Source of the DNA: Sinonovacula constricta | Lineage: Eukaryota; Mollusca; Bivalvia; Cardiida; Solecurtidae | NCBI GenBank assembly: GCA_007844125.1 | Contig: CM017573.1 | Location: 7,278,552-7,342,551, forward strand | DNA length: 64,000 nucleotides | Direction of reading: 5' to 3' | In this document: piece after piece, positions 9,266 through 22,571 of the stretch | How positions within the stretch are numbered: position 1 is the first letter of the stretch | Layout: every line of letters begins with the position of its first letter | The notes under the pieces: generated by a model | Seen by the model: only the letters and a program-made list of their open reading frames with translations | What the model was told of the DNA's origin: nothing | Database searches by the model: none | Made by a program: the position numbers and the translations under genes

Positions 9266-10101
9266 ACTAATACATACATGTTTTCTTATAAGAGGAGAGT
9301 AATGTTTCTTTAGAGAGGAAAATACTTAAATGTAATATCAATCTAAAGATTGAGTAAATTAATACAATCATTTCTCGCTTTAAATGCGTGCTTAACAAAC
9401 TGAGCAATATTAATAAGAACTTTTCTTTTCCCTCAACTCATCATGCAACGCCATGTTAAGACATGAATAACACCATAGTGAGTTTCTGACTTGTTTATAG
9501 AATGTGTACGCATGAAAATAACAAACACTCTCTTCTCTTAATAATAATAAAACTGACTACCTTGTCAGCGAATTGCAACAATGCGTGTAGTTAAGTGAAT
9601 AATTTATAAAATGAAAAATACGAAACCTGTTACAAATTTGGAATTTGGAAACATCAAGGCAGAAAGAAGCACAGAAACAATTGTTCAATGTCGCCATAAC
9701 AGGCAAAATATTCTTTATGCAATGTTTTGTTTTTGCTAAAAACTAATTTTATTTATTCTAAGATTATATACTATTTTGTGTTAGAAGAACGTCAGGCAAG
9801 TCAGGCGAGGCTTGCAGTTCAAAACATATTTACAATCGCGTCAAGCATTGTCAAGCGTCAAGCATTGTTCGCAAATTATCGGATCTTATTGATAATTACG
9901 CCAGCACTGGATCGCAAGCTATATGGCTGTCAAAGCAGGAGGTGGAAATAAGTGTTTCTCTAATGAAAAAAAGCTTGATTTATTAATGTGTGGCGAATGT
10001 TCGAGGTGCTAGCAACGTTGGTCGGCAATTCAGAGAATGGCCCCCGCAAGAAAAGAATATTCCGCTAGCTCTGGGCGAAATTAAATAGAAGAAACATCAA
10101 T

Positions 10102-10307
10102 AAGAATATATGACAAAGTCCTATGAGCTTTACAACATATATCAAACTCTGAAAAGGCACAGGCCGGACAAAGGTATTTTACGTGCAAACCAAGTGAAAA
10201 GTAAGAACACTTTTATGATTCTGAAAGAGCAAACCCGACAGTTACCGCCTTGGAACGGTCAGTCGACAATATGGTCCGACTAGGGTGCTTAAACCGATTT
10301 TACAGAC
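10102..10307 (-). mobile_element. Family P copy, type 2
   Basis: Read on the minus strand it has the family core: GCACCCTAGTCGG, a short loop, GACTGACCGTTCCAAGGCGG, then the type 2 end with AGGACTTTGTCATATATTC. Lies inside repeat R1. Confidence 0.75.
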
Positions 10308-11110
10308 TACCAATGACGCATAGTAATATCAGTAATATGGACACCGTAAATGACAGTATTTCAATGTGGGATGGATGTGTGGGGGTTGTAGAAGGGATCA
10401 ACCCCGGTTAACCCCGGTTGATAACTTCGATTGTGAAACTAGTATTTGTTGTACTGCCACATGTCGTGCTTTGGTTGATTGAACATAAGTTTTCGTGCAA
10501 ATTCAACATTTACCAAGGATCCATAATCAAAGGCGATTAGGAATACCAAAAAAGCATTTGTTCATGTGTACATTTCTTCATTTTATTAAGATATTTAAAA
10601 TGATATTTGATAATAAGACAACAAAAAGATCAATAAAAATCTTAAACATCAGATATATGAAATACAGTTTCGCTTTTTTCATTTTAGATAGTAATGTCAA
10701 TACCGAAGGCAATTAAATCACTACCGCCATCAGCACTACAGATGAAGCAACTGTTGCAGCATGAAAAGAACGAAGCCAATGTCCGTTTTAACAGCTTTGT
10801 CCAATTAAAACAGGTTTGAAAATAGTGCCAAAGGCGAAGAAAATAGGAAAAGAACAATATAAAATATAAAATTCAGCTGTGTTTTTTTCTGTCTGGTAAA
10901 AGCATTCAATGCAAAAATATAGGTTTTCTAATTAAGTCCAACTCACCCATCCTTTGCGCATTTTATTAGCAGATTATTTACTTGATAAAATATTTCATAC
11001 GAAAAAGATTCTCTTATTTGACACACTCTTTATGTAAAGTATAAATGCTCTGTGTTATTTTTCAATTGGTGCCTTTTCGGATTTTGGTATACGTTACAAT
11101 GCTTATAGAG

Positions 11111-11356
11111 ACCGGACCTGGTAGCGCAATCGGTAGAGCGTCGGGTCCAGGTAAGGGAGGCCTCGGGTTCAATCCAAGGCCGCGACATACCAAAGTCGTT
11201 AAAATGGTAGTGGCATGGCTCCATTGCTAACGCTCAATCAAATATAAGGGTAGATCCAAGACTGTTTGTCCCGCTGTCAGGATGATGTGACTGGGTGTGG
11301 TATCATGCCAGATGTTCACGGCATGCTATACACAGTGAAGGCAGCACTATATCTGA
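11111..11356 (+). mobile_element. SINE-A copy 3, tail missing
   Basis: Complete tRNA-like head (TAGCGCAATCGGTAGAGCG, box B GGTTCAATCC) and most of the body, ending abruptly after GCACTATATCTGA. The copy at 37562 ends at the same point, because both lie in repeat R1. Confidence 0.8.
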
Positions 11357-11640
11357 GATTACAGATGTAAGACATCCAAAGCCGCCAGAAAGCACCTTCT
11401 TTGAAAAGACTATAAATGCCTGGAACATCAAAGGTGATATTCGACAATTTGGACAAAAATATTTTCCCAAATAACCACATAAGTCATTGTTACCTGAAAA
11501 GATATTCAAAAATGCTGCTCGTCGATGCCCTAGATCAGTGTGAACAGAGAAACATAAGTCTGTATTTCTCATCGCAAACAGATATTCCCTATCTGTGCCA
11601 CGCTGCAGATATAGCTATTTTTAAGTAAGAAACGCATTTA

Positions 11641-13102
11641 TTAATATTAAATAAATAACAAAATAATGTTGAAATCAGTCCCAACATATTTTTGGATTAA
11701 AAAGAATTATCCAAATAGAGGAATTGGAACATAAATATCTTATCTTTGATTGACTGTTCGAAATCCAAAATCGTTGGTGTATTGATGAAATACACGCTTT
11801 GTTCGCCATTTAAAGATTATATATTGATACTTAAATTTGCAAAAAAGCCATGTACAACAATGACTTACATTTTGAATGAGTACGTTATGACTTTGGAAGC
11901 GTCAATTATGTAAAATTTTGTGAGATGGAATATATGGTCTCGTCGAGTCTTCTTCGTTACTTTTCACCAACATTTAATGTAAGCGTTTAAAATTAATTAA
12001 TTTCTTTACTAGAGTAATATAGTAGCATTAATATTTCACATTGGATAGACATGACACAGATTCGAATTGGCAAGCGAGCTGAGCTATTTGAAAACAATCA
12101 TCTGACATCGCTTTTGTTTGTGTTTTCAAATTGAGAACTTTTTATTCTTCCATTTATCATAAATGCTCGAAGATTTTGGTAGCAAATTGTTTAAGTAATA
12201 AAACCAAAGCCTTTAATAAGCATTGTTTTAAAACATCTTGTCAATAAACTGTTTTCCTCCAAGTCCACTTCGCCAAAATTGGTTTAAGTAAAGCTAAATT
12301 ATTTTAGATCTTCTGGTTAATGCAAATGTTGTCAACACAGCTGATTTTAGACATTTGTTTCAAAGTCACAGGCTTTATAAAGAAAATGGTCTTATTTGAT
12401 TCACTGTTAAACTATTTAAGGTTGCTTTGTCTTTTCCTTTGCCAAAATAACGAAAACAGTTCTTGTTTTTATCCATAATGTACGCCCAATCGGTGGTAAC
12501 AAATTGTTTTGCTAATGAAATTTCAACTTCTTGCCGTCATAATTCTATAACTTAATTCAGCTTAGCCAGCATGTTGTGTTCAAATCGTTTCAAGAAATGT
12601 TACAATGTTCTGGAGTTCACATTAAGTTTTATATAAATTGAGATTTAATCTTAGAGACGAGATAAAACGACCATTTATAGATAAGAGCAAAGTCTCTCTG
12701 GCTGTTTAGATTTATTGCTTCTAATTATCTATGTTTAAAATGATAGAAATTATAAGTTCGATTTTAATGCGGTTGTTGCATTTTCTAAATTTGAAAATAA
12801 ATGCTGTGCGTTTTCTATTTCATGAAATGAATCAAACTTTAAATAATAAATATACCAATTATTAATTAATTATTAATAATTTAATTAATAAATTAGGTAT
12901 GTAACATACAAGATTAACAATTTACAGAGGAAAATTTACTTATAAAATCAACACTGTAAACATACAAGGTAAAATTCTTTCTCTATCAAAATCGTATATT
13001 GTCTCCTTTTGAAAAGAAACAAATTCTAGTAAATTAGTTTTTTTTTTTTAAACAAATAACTGCAGGTTCATGCAAATATTATATGCTATAAAACTTTTAT
13101 TA
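11641..13102. other. No gene or repeat family seen
   Basis: AT-rich sequence without long open frames. An AT-only palindromic stretch occurs near 12855-12895. Confidence 0.4.
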
Positions 13103-13109
13103 ATATTGA

Positions 13110-13157
<48 letters not shown>

Positions 13158-13210
13158 TAATAATAATAATAATAAAAATAATAATAATAATGATAATAAT
13201 AATAATTAAA

Positions 13211-13250
<40 letters not shown>

Positions 13251-13265
13251 CGATGATGATGATAG
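13103..13265. repeat. (AAT)n-(ATG)n microsatellite
   Basis: A run of AAT with scattered AAA, then a near-perfect ATG/GAT run; about 160 bp. The poly-Ile and poly-Met frames here are artefacts of it. Confidence 0.97.
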
Positions 13266-13872
13266 ACGGTCTATGCTGGTAACACAGATAATATAATAAG
13301 TTAATATTACAGATATACAGATTGTCAGAAAACAACATCAGTAAATTTACTATAATGAGTGATCATGTTTTTTGTGAGAAAAATTCTTAATTTGCTAAAA
13401 CCATGTCCAGAAATTCGAGATATTTAAATGCGTTGCTACTAACATATCAAAGATAGTTTCCAAATTGTAGGAAGCTAATACAGATATCTAATATTAATAT
13501 AATACATGAAGAATATCATATACGAAAAAAATTTCATGGCAGATATACGTTCGAATTCTTTTGTAATTAAAGAAATAACTTAGAGTCTTATTAAACATAT
13601 TATGATTTGCTTTGCCCTCGATATTTCGCATTATTTAAAAGACTGTCCAAGTCGTGGTCATTTGCCATATTTGTTGTAATGTAGAGAATATTATAAACAG
13701 ACAGTGCAAATGTAGTCCGTATGCCAATAAATATGCATAATTATGACAATTTGTAGTTGTGTATTGACTTTAATATCCTCCTAGTGATACAATATATACT
13801 TCTCAAAGTTTACTAAGGGTCACATATTTTAACGTATATTACTTTCATTAGGGTATGGCGAGTAATTAAAAC

Positions 13873-14185
13873 GTCAGCGCTTGGACATTTTTTTATTCGG
13901 ATAGAGGTAATTTCTTTTCATTGCTTGCATTTGAGAAACGCACCAGGAAGTGCGAGGTTAGAACTCTGTTAAACCGGTTTAAGCACCCTAGTTGGTCCTT
14001 TTTGCCGACTGACCGTTCAAAGGCGTTAACTGTTGGGATTACTCTTTTTGTTAAATGACTCGTAACAGATTTTTTCTTACTTTTACATTTGGTTTGCATG
14101 TGAATACCTTTGTCCTGTACCTTTTTAGGGTCTGGTATATGTTGCAATGCTCATAGAATCTTGTCATGTATTACTATGCTTATCT
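13873..14185 (+). mobile_element. Family P copy, type 2
   Basis: Type 2 left arm (CGTCAGCGCTTGGACATTT, CATTGCTTGCATTTGAGAAA), core CCTAGTTGG...GCCGACTGACCGTT, and right end GTTGCAATGCTCATAG. Confidence 0.8.
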
Positions 14186-15164
14186 TTCAAAGTGTACATA
14201 TCAAATCAATTGACATATATGTGACTCGGATTCCTGTTTTTTTTTGTAAAATGATTATTATAGTGATGATATGAACAAATTATCTAATGTCCAAACAGTG
14301 ATCCTTAGTCAACTTTGAGTAGTAAATAAGTCTAGTAACCATACATTACATTGAAATATGGGCCTTGCATCGCAATCACTAAGGTGTCCAAGTAACACAC
14401 GTTTTCTTCTATATACAGTATTCCATAACCTCTATGCAACATGGGTCAAGACATTCAAGATTTCTTAGAAAGGAAAATAATTTAGATAAAAAGAAATTAT
14501 TAACATGTTAATTGTACACGTGATTATATGGCAAAATAATTAAAACCCATATAACCAAGAATGGGACAAATGAGCACAAATAGAGAAGGGCAGGAACAGA
14601 AGATGATAAGAATGATATAGAATAAAAAGCACACATAAAAATAACACTCTGTGTTATATTCTTCCGATCAGGGAATCTAATCCCCCCTCACTGGCCATTA
14701 AGCTTCAGTTCCTAGACGCTATAATGCCTTTAGAATGTATCTAGTACTGGTATTTAAGCCAACTTATTGGGTACTCAACAATCACACGTTTTGTGTGTTT
14801 GTGATTACAATGTTTATTTGATATATAAAATTATACAATTTAAGCCTTACAAGTATTTGCATACAACGGTTATCGTGAAGAAATATTCGATAGACCCGTA
14901 TTTTCGAAATGCATAAATCCTCTAACATTCGTTCCTAAGTTGAAATACATTAAATTAAATGAAACGTTTAGCAATTAAGCAAATTTACTAGAAATCTTTG
15001 CGGGAAACAACCTTTATTATTTTCTTCAAAAGTATATATCTGGCATTTAGTTTGAATAATACCTGAAAGCTAAATCAAAGGTTAACTATATTTACATTTA
15101 TTTCATTTAGTTGATATAACTGATTATAACAACTATTAAGGACTATATTAGTAACCTCTTGAGT
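14186..15164. other. No gene or repeat family seen
   Basis: AT-rich sequence; no coding or structural signal that I can support. Confidence 0.4.
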
Positions 15165-15675
15165 TGGCTCTCCATGCAGGTGCTTGCTGTTAGTGGTGGG
15201 ACAGTTTTATTTACACTGTTTGTTTGATAGAAACAACCTTCTGGCCTTGCGAGGTTGAAGCGCTCCTTTAACGATGTGGAGCCCTCCACAAACCAGGTGT
15301 AAGCACCCCAGTCGGTCCTTTTGCCGACTGACCGTTACAAGACGGTAACTGATTGTTTTTATTTTTCAGATTTGTATTCACCTAACATTGATTGTCTCCT
15401 ACGCGACATAAATTATTTCAATGTATGGATTAAATTATTACCTGTACATGAGTATATTTAGCATGTTTATACTTTTAACGGCAATTTACTGTAAATGCTG
15501 ACCGTTCCAAGGCGGTAACTGCTGGTTTTTATTTTTGTGTGTGTGTTATGTCTCATCTTTGTGCTCATGTCATATTTACATTTACCCTGTTTGCCTTTGT
15601 CTAAAGGTAGTTTAGATTTAAATTTCCGTGGAAATTTTGATAGGACCTGTTCTTGTTTACCTCAAGTAATATATA
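15165..15675 (+). mobile_element. Family P copy, type 1, with internal duplication
   Basis: Type 1 start (TGCAGGTGCTTGCTGTTAG) and first core at 15300-15360, then about 140 bp of unrelated sequence, then a second ACCGTTCCAAGGCGGTAACTG at about 15500 and the type 1 end TTTTGATAGGACCTG. Either an insertion with a local repeat of the core or two merged fragments. Confidence 0.65.
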
Positions 15676-18018
15676 TTAACATTTAATAGGTACAGGGCAG
15701 GTTCTGTAAAACACGAGTGTAAAATCTTAAAGCATTACTTGTAAATAAACATTGCTTTATATATAGGTAAGTTGATCTGCAACTTTGCAATGATGCTGTT
15801 GTAGTTAGAAGAATGGCATTATGATCAAATAAAATTCATGTCCCAAAATTAATTAACATTTAATCATGAATGATATTTTCAAAAAGAAGATATAATTTAC
15901 TTATTACATGTTTTTAAACATATTTTTATATGGCAATTATTTTTTCAATGTCTTTGCAGAATGTCAGAAATGGGAGCAACATGACATTTTTATTGTAATA
16001 TTGATCTTTGCGTTTTGAATGGCTTAAATTGATATTGACCTTGCTTATTTTATTAATCATAAAAAGGAATATGGGAGTCAAAACATTGCAAGCGATTACT
16101 TGAAAACTAAATTATTATCTATTTTCTTTTTAAATTTCACGACCAAGTGCAGTTTCAGAAAAGTGTTTATTGTAACTATACTGTAACTATGGTTTGCTCT
16201 AAATGTAAACACAGGCTGGTATTTATGTCATATTATTATCAGTGTGAGCCTTTATCGTGACTATTTGATCTGATTGCTGGCCCAATTTTCTAAGTGGCCA
16301 TAATGCTTCAAATCTAATATGACGTGCTGCCATTCAAGATGGATTATTGAGTAATTCTAGGGAGCGGACCGTGGCATTTTATGCTATGAACTGGACAATA
16401 ACGTAACATTAGCTTTTGTACACGAGGCACATAAATATACATACTGAAAAGTAGGAACATTTTCTCTTGTGTCTTGTATTTGAGTTTAGTGGCTGTTTAC
16501 CTATAATTCGCCTGACGTTCTGTCAATATATTTCGTCGGAATATTGTAACGTAAGCTCTAATTACTGACAGACTTAGATACTTGTGTGTACGATAAAAAA
16601 ATCTTCGTCTATAATTAAGCAGATTTCTGATACGATTAACAAGTCATACTAGATTAATATTGCTCCGTACCAAAGTTGTTGTTAATGTAATGTTAAGCAA
16701 AAGTACTGCTTACTTTTGTCATAATGTTCAAGCACTGTGACTGATAACTGTTTTTATTTTTATTGCTGATTTCGTTAGACAAAATGCTTCATAGGTTAAT
16801 AAAATGTCTAACGGAAAATGTTAAAATACTTTATCGTTTGCTTAAAGTGTTGTAAGAAAGCATTAGGTGGCATTAATTGAAAAGGTTTCACTTTGACAGT
16901 TACCTTAGACAGTTGGAAAATTTGAGATAATGGTTTTCTACATTATTTTTGGTATGTCAAAAACAAACGATTACGTATGTGTGTAGGTGTGGTATGAAGG
17001 GGTCGGGTGCAGACAACGGTGTGTGCGAGATGTGTATGTTGCTGATGTGTGGGTTTGTGCGTGCGTGTGTCAGAGCGTCCGTGCGTTCGTGCAGGGGATG
17101 GGCGTGAAACGACTCAGTTTCTTACTTTCCCTGTTCACATTGCATTATGGCTTTACGAAAAGGCAGAGGATAATTTTGCATTGTAATCATGTCACATTTT
17201 CACTACAAAAATCCAAATCACTGCATTTGCTGCCTTTGCCTTTTGTTTCACGGAATTGTACTTTTCTAATTACGTAACGTGCGTCAAGAAAACAAGGGTT
17301 TGATTGAGTCAAAGTGAATTGCGATAGGGAATATTACCAAAGTATGCAGTGAAAATGCCGTTCGGTACTTTTGTGATGTGCAGCTTTCAATTCAAAGACA
17401 CATATGGTTTGCCAACTATGCATAGATAAATCTTTTGAACCAGTTTCTAGTAGGTATTAAATACAAATTTAAAACCACGTGCAATTAGCAAAATTATCAA
17501 ATTGCAATTAGGTATAACACTTTAGAAGCTATAGCATTGTAATAATATAATTTTGCTTCGCAAGAGGTTCCGTTTCATCATACGCCTACATTTTCAAGTC
17601 ACAACAATGTTTTAATGATAATAATCCAAGAGACGTTATTGGAGAAGTAAAATAGCTACAAAAACAAAATAATAGACAATATACTTTAACTGCAAATAAT
17701 GCAGTGCATCCTTTTCGAATAACATTTGGGGCGTACAATAACCATTTAACCAATACAACCTGTAGGAATGATATTTGATTAAAGAGACTAGCAACTTATA
17801 TATTTCATAACGACGAAGAGTTGATAATTTTGAATGATTGTTTTTTTACCTTACCTGTGATCGTTCTAACATATCAAACAATTATTTAGAGCCAATTGCA
17901 TGATGATATGTCAATTTCGAACTAAAATCGACAAAAGTTGTCTCAGTAAAATATTCAATTAACATGTCTCTCAGCATAGCGCAGCTGTTTTAAGTTGTTG
18001 CTATGTTTTAAGTTGTTT
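15676..18018. other. No gene seen
   Basis: Over 2 kb of AT-rich sequence. A GT-rich stretch at 16980-17100 produces a 96-codon open frame (16987-17277) with biased composition and no recognisable domain; I do not call it a gene. Confidence 0.4.
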
Positions 18019-18030
18019 TTCCGTTATTAT

Positions 18031-18358
18031 GTTTGTTTGTTCATTGGGTTTTGTCGTCGCACCAACAGTATTTCAGTTATCTGGACACGGTATCCACTTG
18101 AAGCAGATATAGTGCTGCCTTCACTGTGTATGGCATGTCACGAACACCTAGCATGATACCATACCCAGTCACATTATCCTGATACCGGGTTAATCAGTCG
18201 TAGAACGATCGTTATATTTGCTTGGGCGTTAGCAAGGGAGCTATACCACTATACCACTACATTTTAACGACTTTGGTATGTCGCGACCCTGGATCGAACC
18301 TGGGGCCTCCCGTACCTGGAACTGACGCTCTACCGATTGCGTTACCAGGTCCGCTCTG
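18031..18358 (-). mobile_element. SINE-A copy 4 with target duplication
   Basis: Full-length minus-strand copy, tail at 18040-18065 and tRNA-like head at 18290-18358. The 12-mer TTCCGTTATTAT occurs at 18019-18030 and 18359-18370, a clean target-site duplication. Confidence 0.85.
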
Positions 18359-18385
18359 TTCCGTTATTATCACCAATATTACAAA

Positions 18386-18500
18386 CATGGCGTTCGTTGT
18401 CTAGTGGTTAAGTCGTTGGTCTCAGGTTCGAAACCCAAAATTGATCACAAGATGTTAGTCCTTGAACAAGACAGCTGCGACTTGACCTCGTAGCGTTATC
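18386..18500 (+). mobile_element. SINE-D fragment, tRNA-like head
   Basis: Box A-like TTGTCTAGTGGTTAAG and box B GGTTCGAAACCC lie unusually close together, followed by GATGTTAGTCCTTGAACAAG, which recurs in diverged form at 45095-45275. Too degenerate to be a working tRNA gene. Confidence 0.45.
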
Positions 18501-18774
18501 GCTCTTAATATATTTTTACTATATTATAGAAAAATCCATTAATTTGCACGGAAAATTAAGCATAAAGTTAACTTTCTTTAGTACCGCCTTTTTAAGGTTT
18601 TGAGCCTCTTCGTTTCTCACAATGTCTTAATATTTGTTTCAATATATTACATAGAAAAACGAGCACTAAAGATTAAGCATATAATTCAATTTCCTCAGTA
18701 AACCTATTGTAAGAGTGTACTTTTGTTTTATTATTTTACACAGAAATTCTTTCACTTGCACCTAAAATTAAGCA

Positions 18775-18990
18775 TGCAGGCTATTTTCCTTATCAAAACT
18801 GGTTTAAGCACCCCAGTAGGTCCATATTGCCGACTGACCGTTCCGAGGCGGAAACTGTCGGGTTTGCTCTTTTTAAATGACTCATTACAGTTTTGTTCTT
18901 ACTTTTACATTTGGCTTGCATGTTAATACCTTTGTCCTGTGCCTATTCAAATTGTTGTATATGTTGCAATGATTATAGGACTTTGTCATA
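18775..18990 (+). mobile_element. Family P fragment, type 2
   Basis: Core CCCCAGTAGGTCCATATTG, CCGACTGACCGTTCCGAGG, then the type 2 right arm with ACATTTGGCTTGCATG and ATATGTTGCAATG. Confidence 0.75.
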
Positions 18991-19544
18991 TATATTCTTA
19001 TTGACATTTATTTAAAATAATACGTTTTTATATTTATAAAAATGAAAACTGTTGATTTGAATTTTAACTTTAGAATTTTTAACTAATAAAGTTGCTGCAT
19101 TCTTATTTGTGTTTTGTTCTATGTTGTGATCTCTAATAAAGAATGTATTTATTATTCAATAATTATTCAATCTATCATGATCTTCTGACAATTCGCAGGA
19201 AATTGGTTTACTAATGAAATTTCACTCTGAATTCATGTGTTTCATTAAATAGTTAATTCATTAGTTTGGTTGTTGGCAAACTTAAAAGTTGCGAATAATT
19301 CGTTGCTTTTACACAAGGCTATACACAAGAAACCTTAAATGATATTTACCGAAATTGTTAAAGAAAGCAAACCATTTAAATATCAACTGTTATTTACACA
19401 CAACCGTTTCTATTTCTGTCTTACGCGATGTATTATAAAAATTATTAATAATCTTCTCCTTGAGTTTTTAAATTTACCAAGTTTAATCGTATTTTTCCAA
19501 GCAGAATTAAAAAAAAAATATCAGACTTACAATATGTTAATAAG
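18991..19544. other. No gene or repeat family seen
   Basis: AT-rich sequence; the open frame at 19339-19578 on the plus strand resembles nothing I know. Confidence 0.35.
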
Positions 19545-19932
19545 AAAAGGTTCTATCAAAATTGCCTCAGATATTTAAAACTTATCTACCTCCAGACAAA
19601 GGCACACAGGGTAAATGTAAATGTGACAAAAAACACAGACACGAAACATAACACACAAAAGAAAAACCATCAGTTGCCGCCTTGGGACGGTCAGTTGGCA
19701 AAAGGGCCAACTGGGGTGCTTAAACCTGGTTTGTGGCGCGCTCCAACCTCGCACTTCCTGATGTTTTTTTCTGTCAAACAAACAGTGTAAATAAAAATAT
19801 CCCGTCAAAGTGAAACAACTAAAACTAAGCACCTGCATCGGGAGTTTAAACAGATACAATACTTACATACAGACAAAATTGCTAGTAATGAAATTATCAA
19901 CATATGTACAGTATGTACAGCAGATAAAATAT
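19545..19932 (-). mobile_element. Family P copy, type 1, near full length
   Basis: On the plus strand it starts TAATAAGAAAAGGTTCTATC, contains GTTGCCGCCTTGGGACGGTC and the hairpin core, and ends with ACATATGTACAGTATGTACA, the inverse of the type 1 start. About 388 bp. Confidence 0.8.
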
Positions 19933-20392
19933 ATCATTTTAATGTGCAATAAATTAATGTAGTTGGTTTTTAAAGTCCTTTACATACGACCAAAAAGCAT
20001 TATAAACGAAAAATGTCCATAAAATCATAAGAACTGACCAATCTACAATCCATGTTGTTTCCTAACAAATCTACATAAATCTATAATAACCAATTCATTT
20101 GGAAATGAAAAATCAACTACACTCTTCTTAGGTTTTTTTTTTTGTAAATTTTAATGACAGATGAATCATATAACAATCGGAAAAAAAGATTTTATAGAAA
20201 ACCTCAGTGGAAGGCAAATTAAATGAGCACCTACAGCCTTGGCTATTATACGGACACTCAAAATACGATTTATCAGCAATGATTTTGTTGATGTTTATAA
20301 GAATGAGACCATAAATATTATACGTGATGATAATAGGAGGCATATTTAGAACTAGAATCACCGGGACTTAAATGAAATCAGAATAAATAGGT

Positions 20393-20474
20393 CAATAAGA
20401 AAAATGTCCTATAAGAATTACCACAGTTATTTATATCTGAACTACCTATAGATAAAGGCAAACAGGGTAAATGG
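20393..20474 (-). mobile_element. Family P fragment, type 1 end
   Basis: Matches only the terminal 80 bp of type 1 (AAATGTCCTATAAGAATTACC to AAAGGCAAACAGGGTAAATG). Confidence 0.55.
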
Positions 20475-20559
20475 TCCATGCGTACACAATTTACAAAGGA
20501 AAATGCCTGTGCAATTCTAGGACTTGATCTAAAAAATTATCCTCATAGTTTTGACAAAT

Positions 20560-20790
20560 ATCACATTTTAGGAAAAACCGGTTTAAGCATCACAGTCGGT
20601 CCATATTGCCAGAGTGGCCGTTCCAAGCCCGTAATTGTTGGTTTTACTTTTTTGTTAAATGACTTATCACATATTCGTTATTACTTTTACATTTGGCTTG
20701 CATGTGATAAACCTTTGTCCTGTGCCTTTTCAAATGTTGGTATATGTTGCAATGCTCATAGGACTTTGTCTATAAACATATAAACATACC
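20560..20790 (+). mobile_element. Family P copy, type 2 right half
   Basis: Begins at ACCGGTTTAAGCATCACAG, has a damaged hairpin core (CAGTCGG then CCAGAGTGGCCG) and the full type 2 right end CAATGCTCATAGGACTTTG. Confidence 0.7.
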
Positions 20791-21397
20791 AATGAAGTGA
20801 AAGCATATTATTTAATTGTGATTAAGAAGAGCCAGCGATAAAAGATGCTCGATATTGTAAGTGTCTTTGATGAAGTTATTTTGAATTGCTTGCTGTCTGT
20901 GTTCTTGTCTTATTAAAAGATGCTTTTATAGATGTTGCCAATATGTCTGCATACTTGTTGAATTTATTGCCGCAATATAAACAGCTATAACTAATTCTGT
21001 CTTCGTGAGATTTCGTTCCCTCAATTTCGAGTTATTAGTAACAATAATTGGCCATCTTCCTTAAATAATGAGTAGATAAGTTTAAGTAATGAATAATTTA
21101 ATCATTTTCGTTTTTGAAGGCCTGTGTAATTGTCTGCACTGCCTGCCTAATAACATGATCGTCGTAGCAAAACCGATATCAATAATTTTAATGATGGAAC
21201 TTTGATATAATCATCGTTTTAAAATTTTACAAAATATAAGGGGGCTTGATCATATACAATCAGTGGTTAATACTTCTTGCTATTATTTTTATCTAACATA
21301 ATTAACATATAACAATTAATTATCATCATTTGTGTTCGTACTTCTGTCGAAGAAGATGATATTGCACTAAATAAGAATAAATGACACATTTACCAAC
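20791..21397. other. No gene or repeat family seen
   Basis: AT-rich sequence, nothing recognised. Confidence 0.35.
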
Positions 21398-21545
21398 ATA
21401 TACCAGCACCTGAAAAGAGACAAGACAAAGTCATCCATATGGAAGCTAAAAATAAAAGCAACAGAGAATCCGCGATAAGTCATTTAACCGAAAGAAACAT
21501 TTACTGCCTTATAACGGTCAAGTCAAAGATTGGCTTTCTAAAGAA
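21398..21545 (-). mobile_element. Family P fragment, type 2, degraded
   Basis: Minus-strand right arm: ACATATACCAGCACCTGAAAAG, CATTTAACCGAAAG, then a poor core ACTGCCTTATAACGGTCAAG. Confidence 0.5.
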
Positions 21546-22054
21546 ATTGTAAAAAAGTAATTTTGTATGTCATTTAACAAAATGTTGCTAGTGAACAAAA
21601 AATTCAAGTTTTTAATAATAAGCTGTCTGCAAAGGAACTATGTTTATAACTGTTTGTACTACAGCAAACATAATTTTAAAATTTTAGCCTATATACTTTT
21701 GATTCTTTTTCCTGACTTTCAGTGTGATATTATTAGATGTGCACATTTAACTTCCCCTTGATCTTTCTAGTACTATTCAGTTGTTAAAAGTAATTAACTA
21801 AGCTTTGCAAAAAATGATTTCATTGTCATATTGACTTCAAGTGCATAATATTTTCAATAGTCGCAATGACAATTAGTAAATTTACTGATTACATAATTTA
21901 AGTTCTTTTTTTTAAAGACACACCAATGCTTCAATGTTACAATGCATTGATTTTTTTACAAAGCTGTCGAATATCGGAAGTGATTTACTCTTCAAAAAGT
22001 ATCACCTGTTGAAAACATGTATTACCATAGCGATAAACAAAATCCTTGATCACG

Positions 22055-22205
22055 AATGTTCCGAGGCGGTAACTGGTGGGTTTGCTCTTTTTCTTTCATC
22101 ACGGTTTTATTTTTACTATAACATCTGGCTTGCATGTGAATACCTTTGTCCTTTGCCTTTTTTCCAATTTTGTAGCTATGCTTATAGGACTTCTTATTCT
22201 AAATT
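22055..22205 (+). mobile_element. Family P fragment, type 2
   Basis: Starts inside the core at GTTCCGAGGCGGTAACTG and continues to the right end TTATAGGACTTCTTATTC. Confidence 0.6.
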
Positions 22206-22356
22206 TCCTTATTTATAAATAGTGAAGTGTTGTGAGTCAGCAAAAACAAATAAAACAAACAACTGGTATACTTGTACTTTTGTTCTTTTACAAGAACAAC
22301 TTGGTTTTATCTTCTGCTTTCTTTATTTTATTTTAAGTCTTTAAAATTGTAGAGAT

Positions 22357-22571
22357 AACGCTTAAGCAAATATAAGGGTAGTTCCACGACTGGTTGACCC
22401 GGTGTCAGGATAATGCGACTGGGTGTGGTATCATGCCAGGTGTTCACGGCATGCTATACAGAGTGAATGCAGCTTTATATCTGTTTCAAGTGGATACCGT
22501 CTCCAGATAACTGAAATACTGTTGATGGGACGATAAACCCAATAGACAAACAAACAAACAAACAAACACAT
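22357..22571 (+). mobile_element. SINE-A copy 5, head missing
   Basis: 5'-truncated: begins at AACGCTTAAGCAAATATAAG, keeps the body and ends in (AAAC)n after GACGATAAACCCAATAGAC. Confidence 0.85.

Larger units (their letters stand above)
9276..11640 (+). repeat. Long interspersed repeat R1, copy 1
   Basis: About 2.4 kb of non-coding sequence matches 34725-38055 in order and orientation. Shared landmarks include TCATCATGCAACGCCATG, GTCGCCATAACAGGCAAAA and GAATGGCCCCCGCAAG. It contains family P at 10102-10307 and SINE-A at 11111-11356 at matching places, so those insertions predate the duplication. Parts also recur at 32745-33235 and, more weakly, at 45575-45860. Its left end may be cut off by the assembly gap. 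Confidence 0.85.

Noticed and set aside
10385..10425. Regulatory palindrome ATCAACC...GGTTGAT with repeated CCCCGGTT
   Set aside because: The stem is only 7 bp and it is damaged in the duplicate at 36664-36692, so conservation does not support it.
16987..17277. Small cysteine-rich secreted protein gene
   Set aside because: The frame starts in a GT-rich low-complexity stretch, the cysteines come from TGTG repeats, and there is no splice or promoter context.
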